Shown: positions 50,899 to 61,000 of the stretch, piece by piece
How the letters are laid out: each line of letters opens with the position of its first letter
How positions within the stretch are numbered: the stretch's first letter is position 1
Origin: UMGS1312 sp964631595
Lineage (GTDB): Bacteria > Bacillota > Clostridia > Oscillospirales > CAG-272
Assembly (NCBI GenBank): GCA_964631595.1
Contig: CAZVXL010000001.1
Coordinates: 1-64,000, forward strand
Length of the DNA stretch: 64,000 nt
Reading direction: 5' to 3'
Made by a program: the position numbers and the translations under genes
Notes under the pieces: generated by a model
What the model was told of the DNA's origin: nothing
What the model saw: the letters and a program-made list of their open reading frames with translations, nothing else
The model's database searches: none

Positions 50899-51594
50899 AT
50901 GGATACGGATATTTCCGTCATATCCGATATATTTCTGTTTCGCGGGATGAGCACAGAGGCGGTCGAGCGGTATCTTGCCGAATGTCGCACGGTGCGGTAT
51001 TCGTCGCGCGACGTAATACACTCGGTATCTCGCAAGGCTCACGGTATCGGTGTAGTGCTCGGCGGCAGAGCGCGTATCGTATCCGGAGGCGGGGACACAC
51101 TTCTTAGGACACTGAAGCGCGGAGACGTATTCGGAGCTGCCTCCGTTTTCTCAATGGAGTACGGTAACAGGACTGAGGTCATCGCCGGTGAGGGCTGTGC
51201 CGTGCTTCTTATACCAAAGGAAACAGTCCTGCGGATAATATCCGAGGATCCCGATGCAGCCGCGCGATATATCACATTTCTCTCCGACAGAATAGATTTT
51301 CTCAATTCCAGAATCAGCGCTCTTGCTGCAGGCGATGCGGTAGCAAAGGTCGCGGGATATATTCTGTCACTCGAGGCAGACGCGGACGGTCACGCCGTAT
51401 TCGGTGACTCTCTTACAAATGTGGCATCAAGGCTCAATATGAGCAGAGCCTCACTTTACCGAACTATCGACAGATTTGTCTCCGACAGGTTCATCACAAA
51501 AAGCGGAAGCGAGCTTGTGATACTCGACAGAGACGGTCTTGAAGATATAATATTCAAAAAAAGATCCGGTAATTTCCGGCAGAGAAAGGTTTAG
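50899..51594 (+). CDS. Crp/Fnr-family transcriptional regulator
   Basis: 231 residues from ATG 50899 (GGAGGTATGCC upstream); the frame is open to 50866. The N-terminal cyclic-nucleotide-binding-like beta barrel is recognisable (FLFRGMSTEAVERYL; GIGVVLGGRARIVSGGG; LKRGDVFGAASVF), followed by a dimerisation helix and a C-terminal HTH (VASRLNMSRASLYRTIDRF). No Cys cluster for an iron-sulphur sensor is evident, so the ligand is unknown. The next gene starts 2 nt downstream, so it likely controls the ABC importer it is encoded with. Confidence 0.88.
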   Translation: MDTDISVISDIFLFRGMSTEAVERYLAECRTVRYSSRDVIHSVSRKAHGIGVVLGGRARIVSGGGDTLLRTLKRGDVFGAASVFSMEYGNRTEVIAGEGCAVLLIPKETVLRIISEDPDAAARYITFLSDRIDFLNSRISALAAGDAVAKVAGYILSLEADADGHAVFGDSLTNVASRLNMSRASLYRTIDRFVSDRFITKSGSELVILDRDGLEDIIFKKRSGNFRQRKV

Positions 51595-51596
51595 TC

Positions 51597-52652
51597 ATGA
51601 AAACAAGCAAAAAGATCCTGTCATTTATCCTTGCCGCACTGCTCTCTATCACGCTCCTTGTCGCGTGCGGTGACAATACGGAGCAAAAGACCGATCCGGA
51701 TACCTCCGATACCGCCGCAAGCACAGCCGCCGATACCGCTGCGGAGCCCGACGATGATTACAAATCTCTCGATATGCGTGTGTTTGCGATGAACGGCCCC
51801 ACGGGAATGGGTATGTCAAAGCTCATGCTCGACGATGAAGAAGGCAAGGCCGCAAACAATTACGAGTTCACTCTTGTTTCGTCTGCCGACGATATAAAGG
51901 CTGAGATCCTCAAGGGCGAATACGAGATCGCCGCCGTCCCCACAAATCTTGCGGCTGTCCTCGGTAAAAAGACCGAGGGTGCATTAAAGATTGCTGCCGT
52001 TAATACTCTCGGCGTTCTTTATATCCTTGAAAACGGCAATTCCGTATCATCTCTCTCCGACCTGAACGGAAAGACCATCGCCGCCACCGGAGAGGGCTCC
52101 GTTCCCGAGTATGTTCTCTCTTATATCCTTGATTCCAACAATATCGACGCAAACGTTGAATACTACACCGACGGTGCAGAGCTTGCGACCAAGATGATAA
52201 CCGGAGATATTACTCTCGGAATGCTCCCCGTTCCTTATGCGACCAACGTTCTCGCAAAATCCGAGAACACGAGGATAGCATTCGACGTCACCAAGGAGTG
52301 GGGTGCTCTCGGTGAGGACTCGGGCTCACTCTGTCAGGGCTGTGTTATCGTCCGTGCCGATTTTGCAAATGAGCATCCCGAGGCTGTAGACAAATTTTTG
52401 GAGGAATACGCTGCATCGGTCAAGTACGTCAATGACAATGTAGACAAGGCGGCAGACCTTCTCGAAAAATACAGCATCGTAGCCTCCGCCGCTGTCGGAA
52501 AGACCGCCATTCCCTCCGCAAACATTGTATGTATCACCGGCAATGAGATGGCGGAAGCTCTGAACGGTTTCTACAAGGTGCTTTTCGATTACAATCCCGC
52601 ATCTGTCGGAGGAGTTCTTCCCGAAAATGATATTTACTATATCGGAAAATAA
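51597..52652 (+). CDS. ABC transporter substrate-binding lipoprotein, NitT/TauT type
   Basis: Extracytoplasmic receptor, 351 residues. Signal peptide with lipobox LLVACGDN; an acidic Thr/Ala/Asp linker (about 26-58); then a SsuA/THI5-like domain: KLMLDDEEGKAANNYEFTLV, VPTNLAAVLGKKTEG, LSDLNGKTIAATGEGSVPEYV and ITLGMLPVPYATNVLA. The family carries sulphonates, nitrate, taurine, thiamine precursors and other small molecules; the substrate cannot be told. Its end overlaps the permease gene by 26 nt. Confidence 0.88.
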   Translation: MKTSKKILSFILAALLSITLLVACGDNTEQKTDPDTSDTAASTAADTAAEPDDDYKSLDMRVFAMNGPTGMGMSKLMLDDEEGKAANNYEFTLVSSADDIKAEILKGEYEIAAVPTNLAAVLGKKTEGALKIAAVNTLGVLYILENGNSVSSLSDLNGKTIAATGEGSVPEYVLSYILDSNNIDANVEYYTDGAELATKMITGDITLGMLPVPYATNVLAKSENTRIAFDVTKEWGALGEDSGSLCQGCVIVRADFANEHPEAVDKFLEEYAASVKYVNDNVDKAADLLEKYSIVASAAVGKTAIPSANIVCITGNEMAEALNGFYKVLFDYNPASVGGVLPENDIYYIGK

Positions 52653-53490
52653 AAAAAAGCAAAACAGCAAACACCGAAACGCCGTGCAAGCCACGGCTTT
52701 CGGTGCTTCTTCCTCATTTGCGAAAAAATCGGCAGTCGTTGTGGGATCCGCCGCATTTTGGATCGTGCTGTGGTATCTTCTCGCTCTTATAGTCGATAAG
52801 GAGGTCATTCTTCCCTACCCGAGCGATGTTGTCGTGAGTCTTTTCAGCCTCATGTCATCCTCGGAATTTTGGATCGCCTGCGGCGGCTCCATACTCCGAA
52901 TATTTCTCGGCACGCTCCTCGGCTGTACATTCGGAATCCTGCTTGCAGCGCTGATGCTCTCATCAAGAACTGCAAAAACGCTCTTTTATCCGCTTCTGTC
53001 TGCGGTAAAGGCAACGCCCGTGGCATCCTTTATAATTGCTGCTCTCTTTTGGATAAGCAGAAGTGATGTGCCCAGCTTTATATCATTCTTGGTCGTGCTT
53101 CCGCTTATTTGCGATTCGGTGTATACAGGCATAAAAAACGCCGATACCGCGCTTGTTGAGCTTGCCGATATCTATAATTTTTCTGTCATCAAGAGGATCA
53201 AGTATATTTATATCCCCTCGGCAGTGCCGTATTTTCTCTCCGCGCTCCGCACCGCGGTCGGTATGGCTTGGAAATCGGGCGTGGCGGCAGAGGTGCTGTG
53301 TACGCCGAGCAATTCGATCGGAAAGGCGCTCAATTCCACTAAGGTATACATGGAGACAGCCGATATGTTCGCATGGACACTCACCGTTATCATTCTCAGC
53401 ATAGCCTTTGAAAAGGCGGGGCTTCTTCTCGTATCAAAGGGGCTGTCAAAATACAGTACGACCAAGGAGGCAGATGATGCTGAGACTTGA
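52627..53490 (+). CDS. ABC transporter permease, SsuC/TauC type
   Basis: 287-residue membrane subunit with about six hydrophobic segments and the permease loop NADTALVELADIYNFSVIKRIKYIYIPSA, then YFLSALRTAVGMAWKSGVAAEVL, both typical of NitT/TauT permeases. The overlap with the binding protein gene is 26 nt, so the start could be slightly later, but no clear alternative start was seen. Confidence 0.9.
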   Translation: MIFTISENKKKQNSKHRNAVQATAFGASSSFAKKSAVVVGSAAFWIVLWYLLALIVDKEVILPYPSDVVVSLFSLMSSSEFWIACGGSILRIFLGTLLGCTFGILLAALMLSSRTAKTLFYPLLSAVKATPVASFIIAALFWISRSDVPSFISFLVVLPLICDSVYTGIKNADTALVELADIYNFSVIKRIKYIYIPSAVPYFLSALRTAVGMAWKSGVAAEVLCTPSNSIGKALNSTKVYMETADMFAWTLTVIILSIAFEKAGLLLVSKGLSKYSTTKEADDAET

Positions 53491-54064
53491 ATCCGTATCA
53501 AAATCCTTCGGCAAAAAAGCCGTGCTTTGCGATGTGTCGGCTGATTTCACCCAAGGCAGCACAACACTCATAACAGGTCCCTCCGGTGTCGGAAAAACAA
53601 CTCTGCTCCGCATCATCTCCGGTCTTGAGACCGCAGACAGCGGCAAAGTAGTACTTGACGGCAACGCCGTTATATCCTTCATGTTTCAGGAGCCGCTCCT
53701 TTTCCCTTGGCTGAGCGCGATCAAAAACGCATCTGTTGTCGGCGGAAGCTCGGACGATGCAGAGCGGCTGCTCTGTGAGCTCGGAATGGAAGGCGCTCTC
53801 GATCTCAAGCCCTCTGAGCTCTCGGGCGGAATGCAACGCAGGGTGGCGATAGCGCGCACACTTCTCTACCCCGCCGATATATTCCTATTCGACGAGCCAT
53901 TTGCCGGTCTCGATCCGTCATCGGCAGCCGTTGCCGCAAACGCAATCTCGAGGCACACCGCCGGTGGAACCGTGCTTATCGTATCACACGACAGAAGTAT
54001 GCTTCCGGCTGATATCACCACACTTGATCTGGGGCACAGCGGCACGTCCGAGACGGACATCTAA
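53477..54064 (+). CDS. ABC transporter ATP-binding protein, SsuB/TauB type
   Basis: Energy-coupling ATPase of the importer, 195 residues. Walker A GPSGVGKTT, Q-loop FMFQEPLLFPW, signature LSGGMQRRVAIARTL, Walker B DIFLFDEPFAGLD and H-loop VSHDRS are all present, though the protein is short for this family (usually about 240 or more). AGGAGG lies 6 nt before ATG 53477. The gene overlaps the permease by 14 nt. Confidence 0.93.
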   Translation: MLRLESVSKSFGKKAVLCDVSADFTQGSTTLITGPSGVGKTTLLRIISGLETADSGKVVLDGNAVISFMFQEPLLFPWLSAIKNASVVGGSSDDAERLLCELGMEGALDLKPSELSGGMQRRVAIARTLLYPADIFLFDEPFAGLDPSSAAVAANAISRHTAGGTVLIVSHDRSMLPADITTLDLGHSGTSETDI

Positions 54065-54080
54065 AAACATACAGACACAA

Positions 54081-54109
54081 AAAACAGGCGTGATATCCAC
54101 GCCTGTTTT
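54081..54109. terminator. Bidirectional terminator between the ABC operon and the DUF4430-like lipoprotein
   Basis: A 12-bp stem AAAACAGGCGTG / CACGCCTGTTTT (54081-54092, 54098-54109) with a 5-nt loop and A/T runs on both sides. Confidence 0.88.
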
Positions 54110-54128
54110 CACTTTTTCGAAAAATCGC

Positions 54129-54620
54129 TTATTCCTCGTAACCGTCATCGGCATCCTGAATAGCGGGAGCCTTAGTGGTAACTGTCGTACTCTCCTCGGT
54201 CTTGATGGACTCATAAGCGTTTCTCTTAACGAGAAGCTTATCGCCGTCTGCGATCTCAACAGTTGCGAGTCTGCCGCTTGCGGGCTCATCGTCACCGTTC
54301 AGATAGAGCTCCCAGATGTAAGAATTGTTCTGGGTGTCGTAATCACCGATCTTCTCGAGCTTTTCAGTGCCGGCAAACTCTACCGTTTCGTACTCAATCT
54401 CATTGTCATCAAGAGCGGCAAGAATTGCATCAAATGCAAGAGGAGCCTCACCGTCAATACCCTCGACCGTAACCTCGATGTTTTCCAAAATTTTTGTGCC
54501 CTCAGCCTCAATTGTTACCTTTACGGTGGCAGCAGACGAATCGTCGCCGCCCTTGGCGCAAGCAACAAAGGCCGTGCAAAGCAACACTGCGACAACGAGC
54601 AAAGAAATGATCTTTTTCAT
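54129..54620 (-). CDS. Small lipoprotein with DUF4430-like domain
   Basis: 163 residues: a signal peptide ending in lipobox FVACAKGG, then a single domain of the DUF4430/transcobalamin-C-like type (TVKVTIEAEGTKILENIEV; PLAFDAILAALDDNEIEYE; SYIWELYLNGDDEPASG; EIADGDKLLVK). The domain often accompanies surface or cobalamin-related proteins in Clostridia. A Thr/Glu/Asp tail closes it. Standing alone, its ligand is unknown. Confidence 0.75.
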   Translation of the reverse strand: MKKIISLLVVAVLLCTAFVACAKGGDDSSAATVKVTIEAEGTKILENIEVTVEGIDGEAPLAFDAILAALDDNEIEYETVEFAGTEKLEKIGDYDTQNNSYIWELYLNGDDEPASGRLATVEIADGDKLLVKRNAYESIKTEESTTVTTKAPAIQDADDGYEE

Positions 54621-54736
54621 AATTTCCTCCGAATAATCGAAAATGTTGGATTCGCGCTATTAATTAGCTACTCTTATTATAGCCCCACAGTGAAGATTTG
54701 TCAAGTACCTGCCGCTCTTATAGCAAAAAATAAGGC

Positions 54737-55258
54737 TTACGGATTCAGAAACAAAAATGCCAAATTGATGTATATGAAAGCGCCGACAATCGCAAGCTTT
54801 ACCGCCGATATGAGAGGCAGAATATACATAAATCGCCTGCCCTCCGACAGTTCAAGAACGATGAGTACTGCGGCGGCAATTATGAGAAGAAGTGCCAAGA
54901 ACTGCGAAAACGCCGTAAAGAACAGCGGATACCACAGCAAAAGGCAGATATGTGCGGCAACATGATACAAAAGTATTTTTTCATCAGACCGCCTTCGGAA
55001 GGTGCATATCAGCACGCACTCCCCTCCCGCCGCCGCAAACATAGCAAGCCACAGTATGTAATACATCGCAACGGTAAATCCGCCGCCGGGGATGCGGAAG
55101 AAAAGCGCCACTCTGCACGGTCCGCCGAAAACGATCCAGCTCACCGCAATAAGCACACCTCCCGCGATCATTGCGGGAATGATCTTTTTCATCAGTCGCA
55201 GTACGGCACAAAGCTCGCATCTTAATCTGTCACCGATACATCGGCGTCCTCGAAACAT
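54737..55258 (-). CDS. TspO/MBR-family-like membrane protein
   Basis: 173 residues from ATG 55258, with about five membrane segments as in TspO (translocator protein): IIPAMIAGGVLIAVSWIVFGG; GGGFTVAMYYILWLAMFAAAGG; YHVAAHICLLLWYPLFFTAF; FLALLLIIAAAVLIVLEL; ILPLISAVKLAIVGAFIYINLAFLFLN. The segment LLWYPLFF and the final INLAFLFLN are the best TspO matches, but the conserved Trp-rich WxPPGWxF element is degenerate (FFRIPGGGFTVA). Its Shine-Dalgarno sequence GAGGTGA lies inside the 3' arm of the upstream PBP terminator. Confidence 0.6.
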   Translation of the reverse strand: MFRGRRCIGDRLRCELCAVLRLMKKIIPAMIAGGVLIAVSWIVFGGPCRVALFFRIPGGGFTVAMYYILWLAMFAAAGGECVLICTFRRRSDEKILLYHVAAHICLLLWYPLFFTAFSQFLALLLIIAAAVLIVLELSEGRRFMYILPLISAVKLAIVGAFIYINLAFLFLNP

Positions 55259-55262
55259 AAAA

Positions 55263-55290
55263 ATCACCTCATAAAATAATATGAGGTGAT
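55263..55290 (-). terminator. Terminator of the PBP gene overlapping the TspO-like ribosome-binding site
   Basis: An 11-bp stem (55263-55273 with 55280-55290), loop of 6, followed on the minus strand by TTTTT and then the ATG of the downstream gene. GAGGTGA in its 3' arm is the only Shine-Dalgarno site for that gene. Confidence 0.7.
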
Positions 55291-55301
55291 CTTTTCTGTT
55301 A

Positions 55302-57836
55302 TTACCGTGAGCCGTGCTCATAGCAGTACGCATTTGCGGGATAGGACACATTTGATGTGCCGCAGTACTCTCCCTCCTTCAGGAGATTCACAAAGAAGGG
55401 CACGGTGTACCAGCCTCCGGGGTTTACGCCCTCGGGCAGATCGCGATATGCGTATTGAGCATCATTTACGGTGATCTCGGTCGGGAAGCTTCTGTCCTCG
55501 ATCCGGAGAAGTCCGACATACCGAGTGTTCGTACACTTGGGGGATGCGACGCGGTTTGTATCGTTGCAATACTTGACCTTAACGTGACAGTCGCAGTATT
55601 CGGAGGGCTCGGTGCCGTAGGCAAACCAACCCTTCTCGGTTCTGTCGCCTCTGAGATCAAGTCGGCACGCCTCGGATACAAGCTTACCGGAATCCTTGCA
55701 GTACTCCGCCTCGATCACTCCCGCTGCGGTATCGAAGGTCTTCAGCGGCTCGCCGCCGCTTGCGGCAGCATCTATATATTTTTGATGGAGCATCGTCATG
55801 ACCTTATCCCATACTATACAGGCAGGATTGGGGCCGAAGGCGCTTAGCGCGATATTCGTATCATAGCCTACCCAACAGCCGCCGACATAATACGGGGTGT
55901 ATCCGACAAACCAACGGTCAAAGTCCGCAGTAGACGTACCGGTCTTTCCGGCAACATCGACCGATCTTCTCAGAGTGATATTATTGACGGCAGTACCCTC
56001 GGGATCGTTTACTACATTGTAGAGCATTTTTGTCATAATACTTGCGGTCTGCTCACTTATCACGATATCGGTCTTCTTATCGCAGGTGAGGATCGTATTG
56101 CCGTTGCTGTCAACGACCTTTGTATAAAGCCGTGAATTATTGAATACGCCGTCATTTTGGAATATCGAATACGCAGCAGTGATCTCCCTGACGGAAATAC
56201 CGTAGGTAAGCTGTCCGAGAGCAAGCGGCGACAGGTCAATATCGGACATGATCGCACCCGATGCCGTCGTGATCTGATCGTATACCGTTGAAAATCCGAG
56301 CTTTTGAGTTATAAAATCGTAGGATGCCTGCGGTGTCAGATCCTGAAGCACACGAACGGCTACCGTGTTAACGGAGCGCTCGATGGCGCTGTTCACATTG
56401 GTAAGTCCTCTGTATACATACGGCAGATTCGCCGGCCAAGCCTTGGGCTTTTCGGGATCCGTGCCGAAATTCACGGGCACGTCATCGTATACGGAAGCGT
56501 AGGTGATTATTCCCTCATCAAGAGCCGGAGCATAAACCGAAACAGGCTTTATCGACGAGCCCGGCGGTCTCTGCGTTCCGGTGGCGCGGTTGAGGATACG
56601 GTTGGATACCTTCTCTCCCCTTCCGCCGACAAGTCCGAGCACATCGCCCGTATACGGATCCACAATAACCATTGCCGATTCGGGCTGCATTGAGCTCGAT
56701 GACATGGGGAAATACTCCGTATCGTTAGTATATACCTCCTCAAGCACGCTCTGCACCTCGGGATCCATACAGGTATATATCTTCAAGCCTCCTGTATATA
56801 TTGCCATTCCCGCCGAATATTTGGAATAGCCGTATGTCTCCATGAGATCATTCTGAACCTCATTGAACACAGCCTCGGTATACCAATTAAACACCGCATC
56901 TGCGCGCGTCTCATCGGAATCCCCGTCTCCGTCATCAGCAAGAACGATCGGCTTTCCGTACAAAGCCTCCGCCTCCGCCGTGCTGATCTTGCCCTGATCC
57001 TGCATTGCCCAGAGCACCGTATCACGTCGATCCATGCTCTTTTCGGGGAATCTTTTGGGATTGAAGGCATAAGGATTCTTTACTATTCCCGCAAGCGTTG
57101 CACATTCCTCAAGTGACAGCTCACTCACGTCCTTGCCGAAATAGGTGTCCGCGGCAGTCTGCACTCCGGTACAGTTGTTTCCGAAATAAATTACATTAAG
57201 GTACATTTCTATTATCTGATCCTTACTGTAATTCTTTTCAAGATTAAGCGCGCGGAATATTTCCTGAACCTTACGGGTGATCTTCGCCTCGTTGTCTCCG
57301 GTCAGATTCTTTACGAGCTGCTGGGTTATTGTCGATCCGCCGAAGGAGCCCTTAAAGGGTAGAAAATAATTTATAAACGCCTTTGATGTGGTGATCCAGT
57401 CAACTCCGTTATGCGACTCAAAGCGATTATCCTCTATGGCGATGAACGCGTCCACGAGCTGCTTCGGCATATCATCGTATTTTACCCATATGCCGTTATC
57501 CGCGCCGTAAATACGCTGATCCTCAAGCTCTGCGACCTCTCCGGTTTGGGAATCGGTATAAAAAAGCTGTGTGGTCTTGTTTGCACCGGCATCTATGAAA
57601 AGAGAGGCATCAATATCGACATCGACATAATTCTTCACATATATCGCAAAGGTCGATCCGACAATAATGCCGATTATAAACACGATCAGCAAAAAGGTCA
57701 GAAATATATTGAAAAAATACGTGAGCACCTTCAGTGCCACCTTACCGATCTTCTTGAGCGTCTGCTTTGTTTCATCATTCCAGTTGATCGGTGGCTTTCC
57801 GGATGAGACATTTGGTTTTTTCAGGATATCTGCCAT
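55302..57836 (-). CDS. Class A penicillin-binding protein (transglycosylase-transpeptidase)
   Basis: Bifunctional wall synthase, 844 residues. A short cytoplasmic tail and one membrane helix (about 38-65) come first; then GT51 with catalytic Glu in FIAIEDNRFESHNGVDW, GGSTITQQLVKNL, and KVQEIFRALNLEKNYSKDQIIEMYLN; then the transpeptidase with SIKP (SXXK), SVN (SXN) and KTGTS. A C-terminal Cys-rich tail (CHVKVKYCNDTN, CTNTRYVG) is not common and may form disulphides. AAGGAGGGAAGACATA precedes ATG 57836, so the longer frame to 57863 was not used. Confidence 0.95.
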   Translation of the reverse strand: MADILKKPNVSSGKPPINWNDETKQTLKKIGKVALKVLTYFFNIFLTFLLIVFIIGIIVGSTFAIYVKNYVDVDIDASLFIDAGANKTTQLFYTDSQTGEVAELEDQRIYGADNGIWVKYDDMPKQLVDAFIAIEDNRFESHNGVDWITTSKAFINYFLPFKGSFGGSTITQQLVKNLTGDNEAKITRKVQEIFRALNLEKNYSKDQIIEMYLNVIYFGNNCTGVQTAADTYFGKDVSELSLEECATLAGIVKNPYAFNPKRFPEKSMDRRDTVLWAMQDQGKISTAEAEALYGKPIVLADDGDGDSDETRADAVFNWYTEAVFNEVQNDLMETYGYSKYSAGMAIYTGGLKIYTCMDPEVQSVLEEVYTNDTEYFPMSSSSMQPESAMVIVDPYTGDVLGLVGGRGEKVSNRILNRATGTQRPPGSSIKPVSVYAPALDEGIITYASVYDDVPVNFGTDPEKPKAWPANLPYVYRGLTNVNSAIERSVNTVAVRVLQDLTPQASYDFITQKLGFSTVYDQITTASGAIMSDIDLSPLALGQLTYGISVREITAAYSIFQNDGVFNNSRLYTKVVDSNGNTILTCDKKTDIVISEQTASIMTKMLYNVVNDPEGTAVNNITLRRSVDVAGKTGTSTADFDRWFVGYTPYYVGGCWVGYDTNIALSAFGPNPACIVWDKVMTMLHQKYIDAAASGGEPLKTFDTAAGVIEAEYCKDSGKLVSEACRLDLRGDRTEKGWFAYGTEPSEYCDCHVKVKYCNDTNRVASPKCTNTRYVGLLRIEDRSFPTEITVNDAQYAYRDLPEGVNPGGWYTVPFFVNLLKEGEYCGTSNVSYPANAYCYEHGSR

Positions 57837-58008
57837 TATGTCTTCCCTCCTTAGAATTCGCAAATGCTATGGATATGCTTTGCATTCACGGTAATATTAT
57901 ACTATACACATTTGAATATTTCGTGAATATACTCCCTAATATTAACTCATAAACCGAAAATATTGTAAAGCGCGGCAGTGCGGCGCAGTACGGACAGCTC
58001 GGTGAGGG

Positions 58009-61000
58009 TTATCTCAGCACCACGGAATCGTCACCGAGAAGCTTCCTCAGCTCTCCTATAAGCAAATCTGATGCACTGACAAAGATCCCCGTATTTTTCG
58101 AATACTCACTTGTGGCGGTATTATAAAGGATCACGGGAACGGCACCGTCGCAGATCTCAAATAAGCACATGAGTCTCTTGTAGAGCTTTTCGTTTCCGAA
58201 ATCAAGCTTCACAAACAGCCGTTTCGGCTTTTGGGGCTGAGGCACAGAGGGGCGTGATGCGGAAGAAGCGGGCATCTGCAGCGCTTTATCTGCGGTATTT
58301 CGCAGTCGAACGGGCGCAGGCGTGCTTCGCCTTTCCGGTATCGGCACCGAAACCGCGTTTTTGATATGCTCATCGTCGATCATTATCAGTATCTCGGAGC
58401 AGATAAGCCTTATCTGATCGTCATCTCTGTCGGAGATATGACCCGCGATACATATCGGCGCATCGGTATTCACAAGATAGCCGTATTTCGCGAAAAGCTG
58501 AGGGAAGATAATAGCTTCCATCTCTCCCGAGCCGTCTTCAAGCGTTATAAACGCCATTTGCTCGCCTTTTCGCGTATCCTTTACGCTTCGCTTCGTCACC
58601 GTGCCGCAAAGCACGACGGTATCGAGTGCCGAGTCCTCGCCGCTCATTATATCCGATATCTTATCCGGCTCAATGAGCTCCGTGTGCTCCGAATAATCGT
58701 CAAGCACGTGACCGGAGGCGAAAATACCTATATACTCCTTTTCAAGGAGCAGCTTGTCCTTTACGGACATCTCCGGTATTTGAGGGAACACGATAACCGG
58801 GGCGGTGGCGCCGTCGCCCGATGATGCAAACATATCAAGCTGACCGTCATCTCCGCTCTCGCCGCCGACTATTTCCATCGCCTTGTCAATGGCGGCGGAC
58901 ATTCTGCTGCGGTATTCTCCGAGGGTATCGAGAGCACCCGATTTTATCAGCGCCTCAAGCTGTCTCCTGTTTAGGCCAAGCTTACCGGCACGCACCAAAA
59001 AATCGGTGTATGAGGAGTAGCTTCCGTTTCTTTCCCTGTCATCAACTATAAGCTCAGAGAAGCTTTCGCCCACATTACGCACGGCGGGAAGCGGGAATCT
59101 CACATTGCCGTTCTCTGCGTGGAACTCCGAATAGCTGAGATTGATGCTCGGAGGCAGTATCCTTATGCCCTGCTTCGAATACTCGTTTATATACTCGGAT
59201 ATTTTTGCGGGATTTCCGATAACCGACGTGAGAAGCGCGCAAAAATACTCCAGCGGATAATGCGATTTCAAATAAGCGGTTCTGTAGGACAGCACGGCGT
59301 ATGCCGCGGCATGGCTCTTATTAAAGGCATAGTTGGCAAAGCCCGCAATATCGTTAAACAGCCTCTCCGCCTCGCTCCTGCTGTGACCTCGCTCCTCCGC
59401 TCCGGCATAAAACGCCTCTCGCTCCGCCTCAAGCTCATCACCGTGCTTCTTCGAAATGGCACGGCGGACAATATCGGCACGTCCGTAGGAATATCCCGCG
59501 ACCTCGCGGAATATCTGCATTACCTGCTCCTGATACACGATACAGCCGTAGGTGTCCGAGAGGATAGCGTTTACCTCGGGTATGGAATATGCCGAAATAT
59601 TTCCGGAATTGCGGTTTTCGATATACCTCGGTATGGAGTCCATCGGCCCGGGGCGATATAGTGCTATGGCGGCGATTATTTCTTCGAATTTGTTCGGTCT
59701 CAGCTTTTGAAGCATCTGCTTCATGCCGCTGCTCTCAAGCTGAAACACTCCGTCCGTCTGACCCCTGCCGAGCATATCATATACCTCGGGATCGTCATCG
59801 GTCACACGTCCGATCTCAAAATCTGGTAAATGCTCTCTTATCTGCCGTTCCGCCGCCGATATGACGGTCAGATACCGCAGAGCAAGAAAATCGAATTTCA
59901 AAAGCCCAAGCTCGGCAATACCGTCCATAGTGAACTGCGTTACGGGAGCTCCGCCGTTCTCCGCGATCGGGACGTAATCCGTCACGGCACCGTCCGTTAT
60001 CACGACACCCGCCGCATGGGTGGATGCGTGGCGCGGCATACCCTCAAGTGCCATTCCTACATCTATAAGACGACGAACGGCACCGTTCGATCTGTACATA
60101 TCGGCAAGCTCCTGCCGCTTCATGGCATCTTTCAGCGTTATCCCCATATCTCTCGGGATAAGCTTTGCCACTCGGTCTACCTCCGCATAGCCCATTCCGA
60201 GCGCGCGTCCCGCGTCTCTTATGACGGCTCTTGCCGCCATTGTCCCGAAGGTGATTATCTGTGCAACACGGTCATTGCCGTATTTTCGGCGCACATATTC
60301 GATGACCTCATCTCGCCTGTTATAGCAAAAATCAATGTCGAAGTCCGGCATACTCACTCTTTCGGGATTAAGAAATCTCTCGAAAAGAAGCCCGTATTTT
60401 ATCGGATCGACGTCGGTTATCCCGATAAGATAAGCCACAAGGCTTCCCGCACCCGAGCCTCTGCCGGGGCCGACGGGTATATTTACGCTTCTTGCGTAAT
60501 TCACAAAATCCCACACAATGAGGAAATATTCCGAGTACCCCATCGTTTCGATCACAGACAGCTCGTATTCCGTCCGCTCCGTGTACTCCTTGATACTCCT
60601 CACCGACACCCCACCGCTCCGTCTTGCATCAAGTCCCGCCTCCGCAAGAGAGCGAAGATATTCCGCGGGAGTTCCTCCGTCGGGGACATCATATCGCGGC
60701 AGATAGGTCTTTGAGGTGTCAAAATCAAAATCGCACATATCCGCGATTTTGACGGTATTTTCAACGGCATCCTTGTATTTGCCGAAAAGCCTTTCCATTT
60801 CGTCTCCGGTCTTGAGATAAAACTCGTCCGTCTCAAAGCCACTTGATATCCCGTCGCCTATTGTGGTTCCCGTCTGTATGCACATGAGTATCGCTTGATT
60901 TTCCGCGTCACTCTTATTCAGATAATGCACGTCGTTGGTTGCGACCATGGGGATGCTGGTCTCATCGGACAGCTTTTCAAGGAGAGGGAGTATTCTTTTT

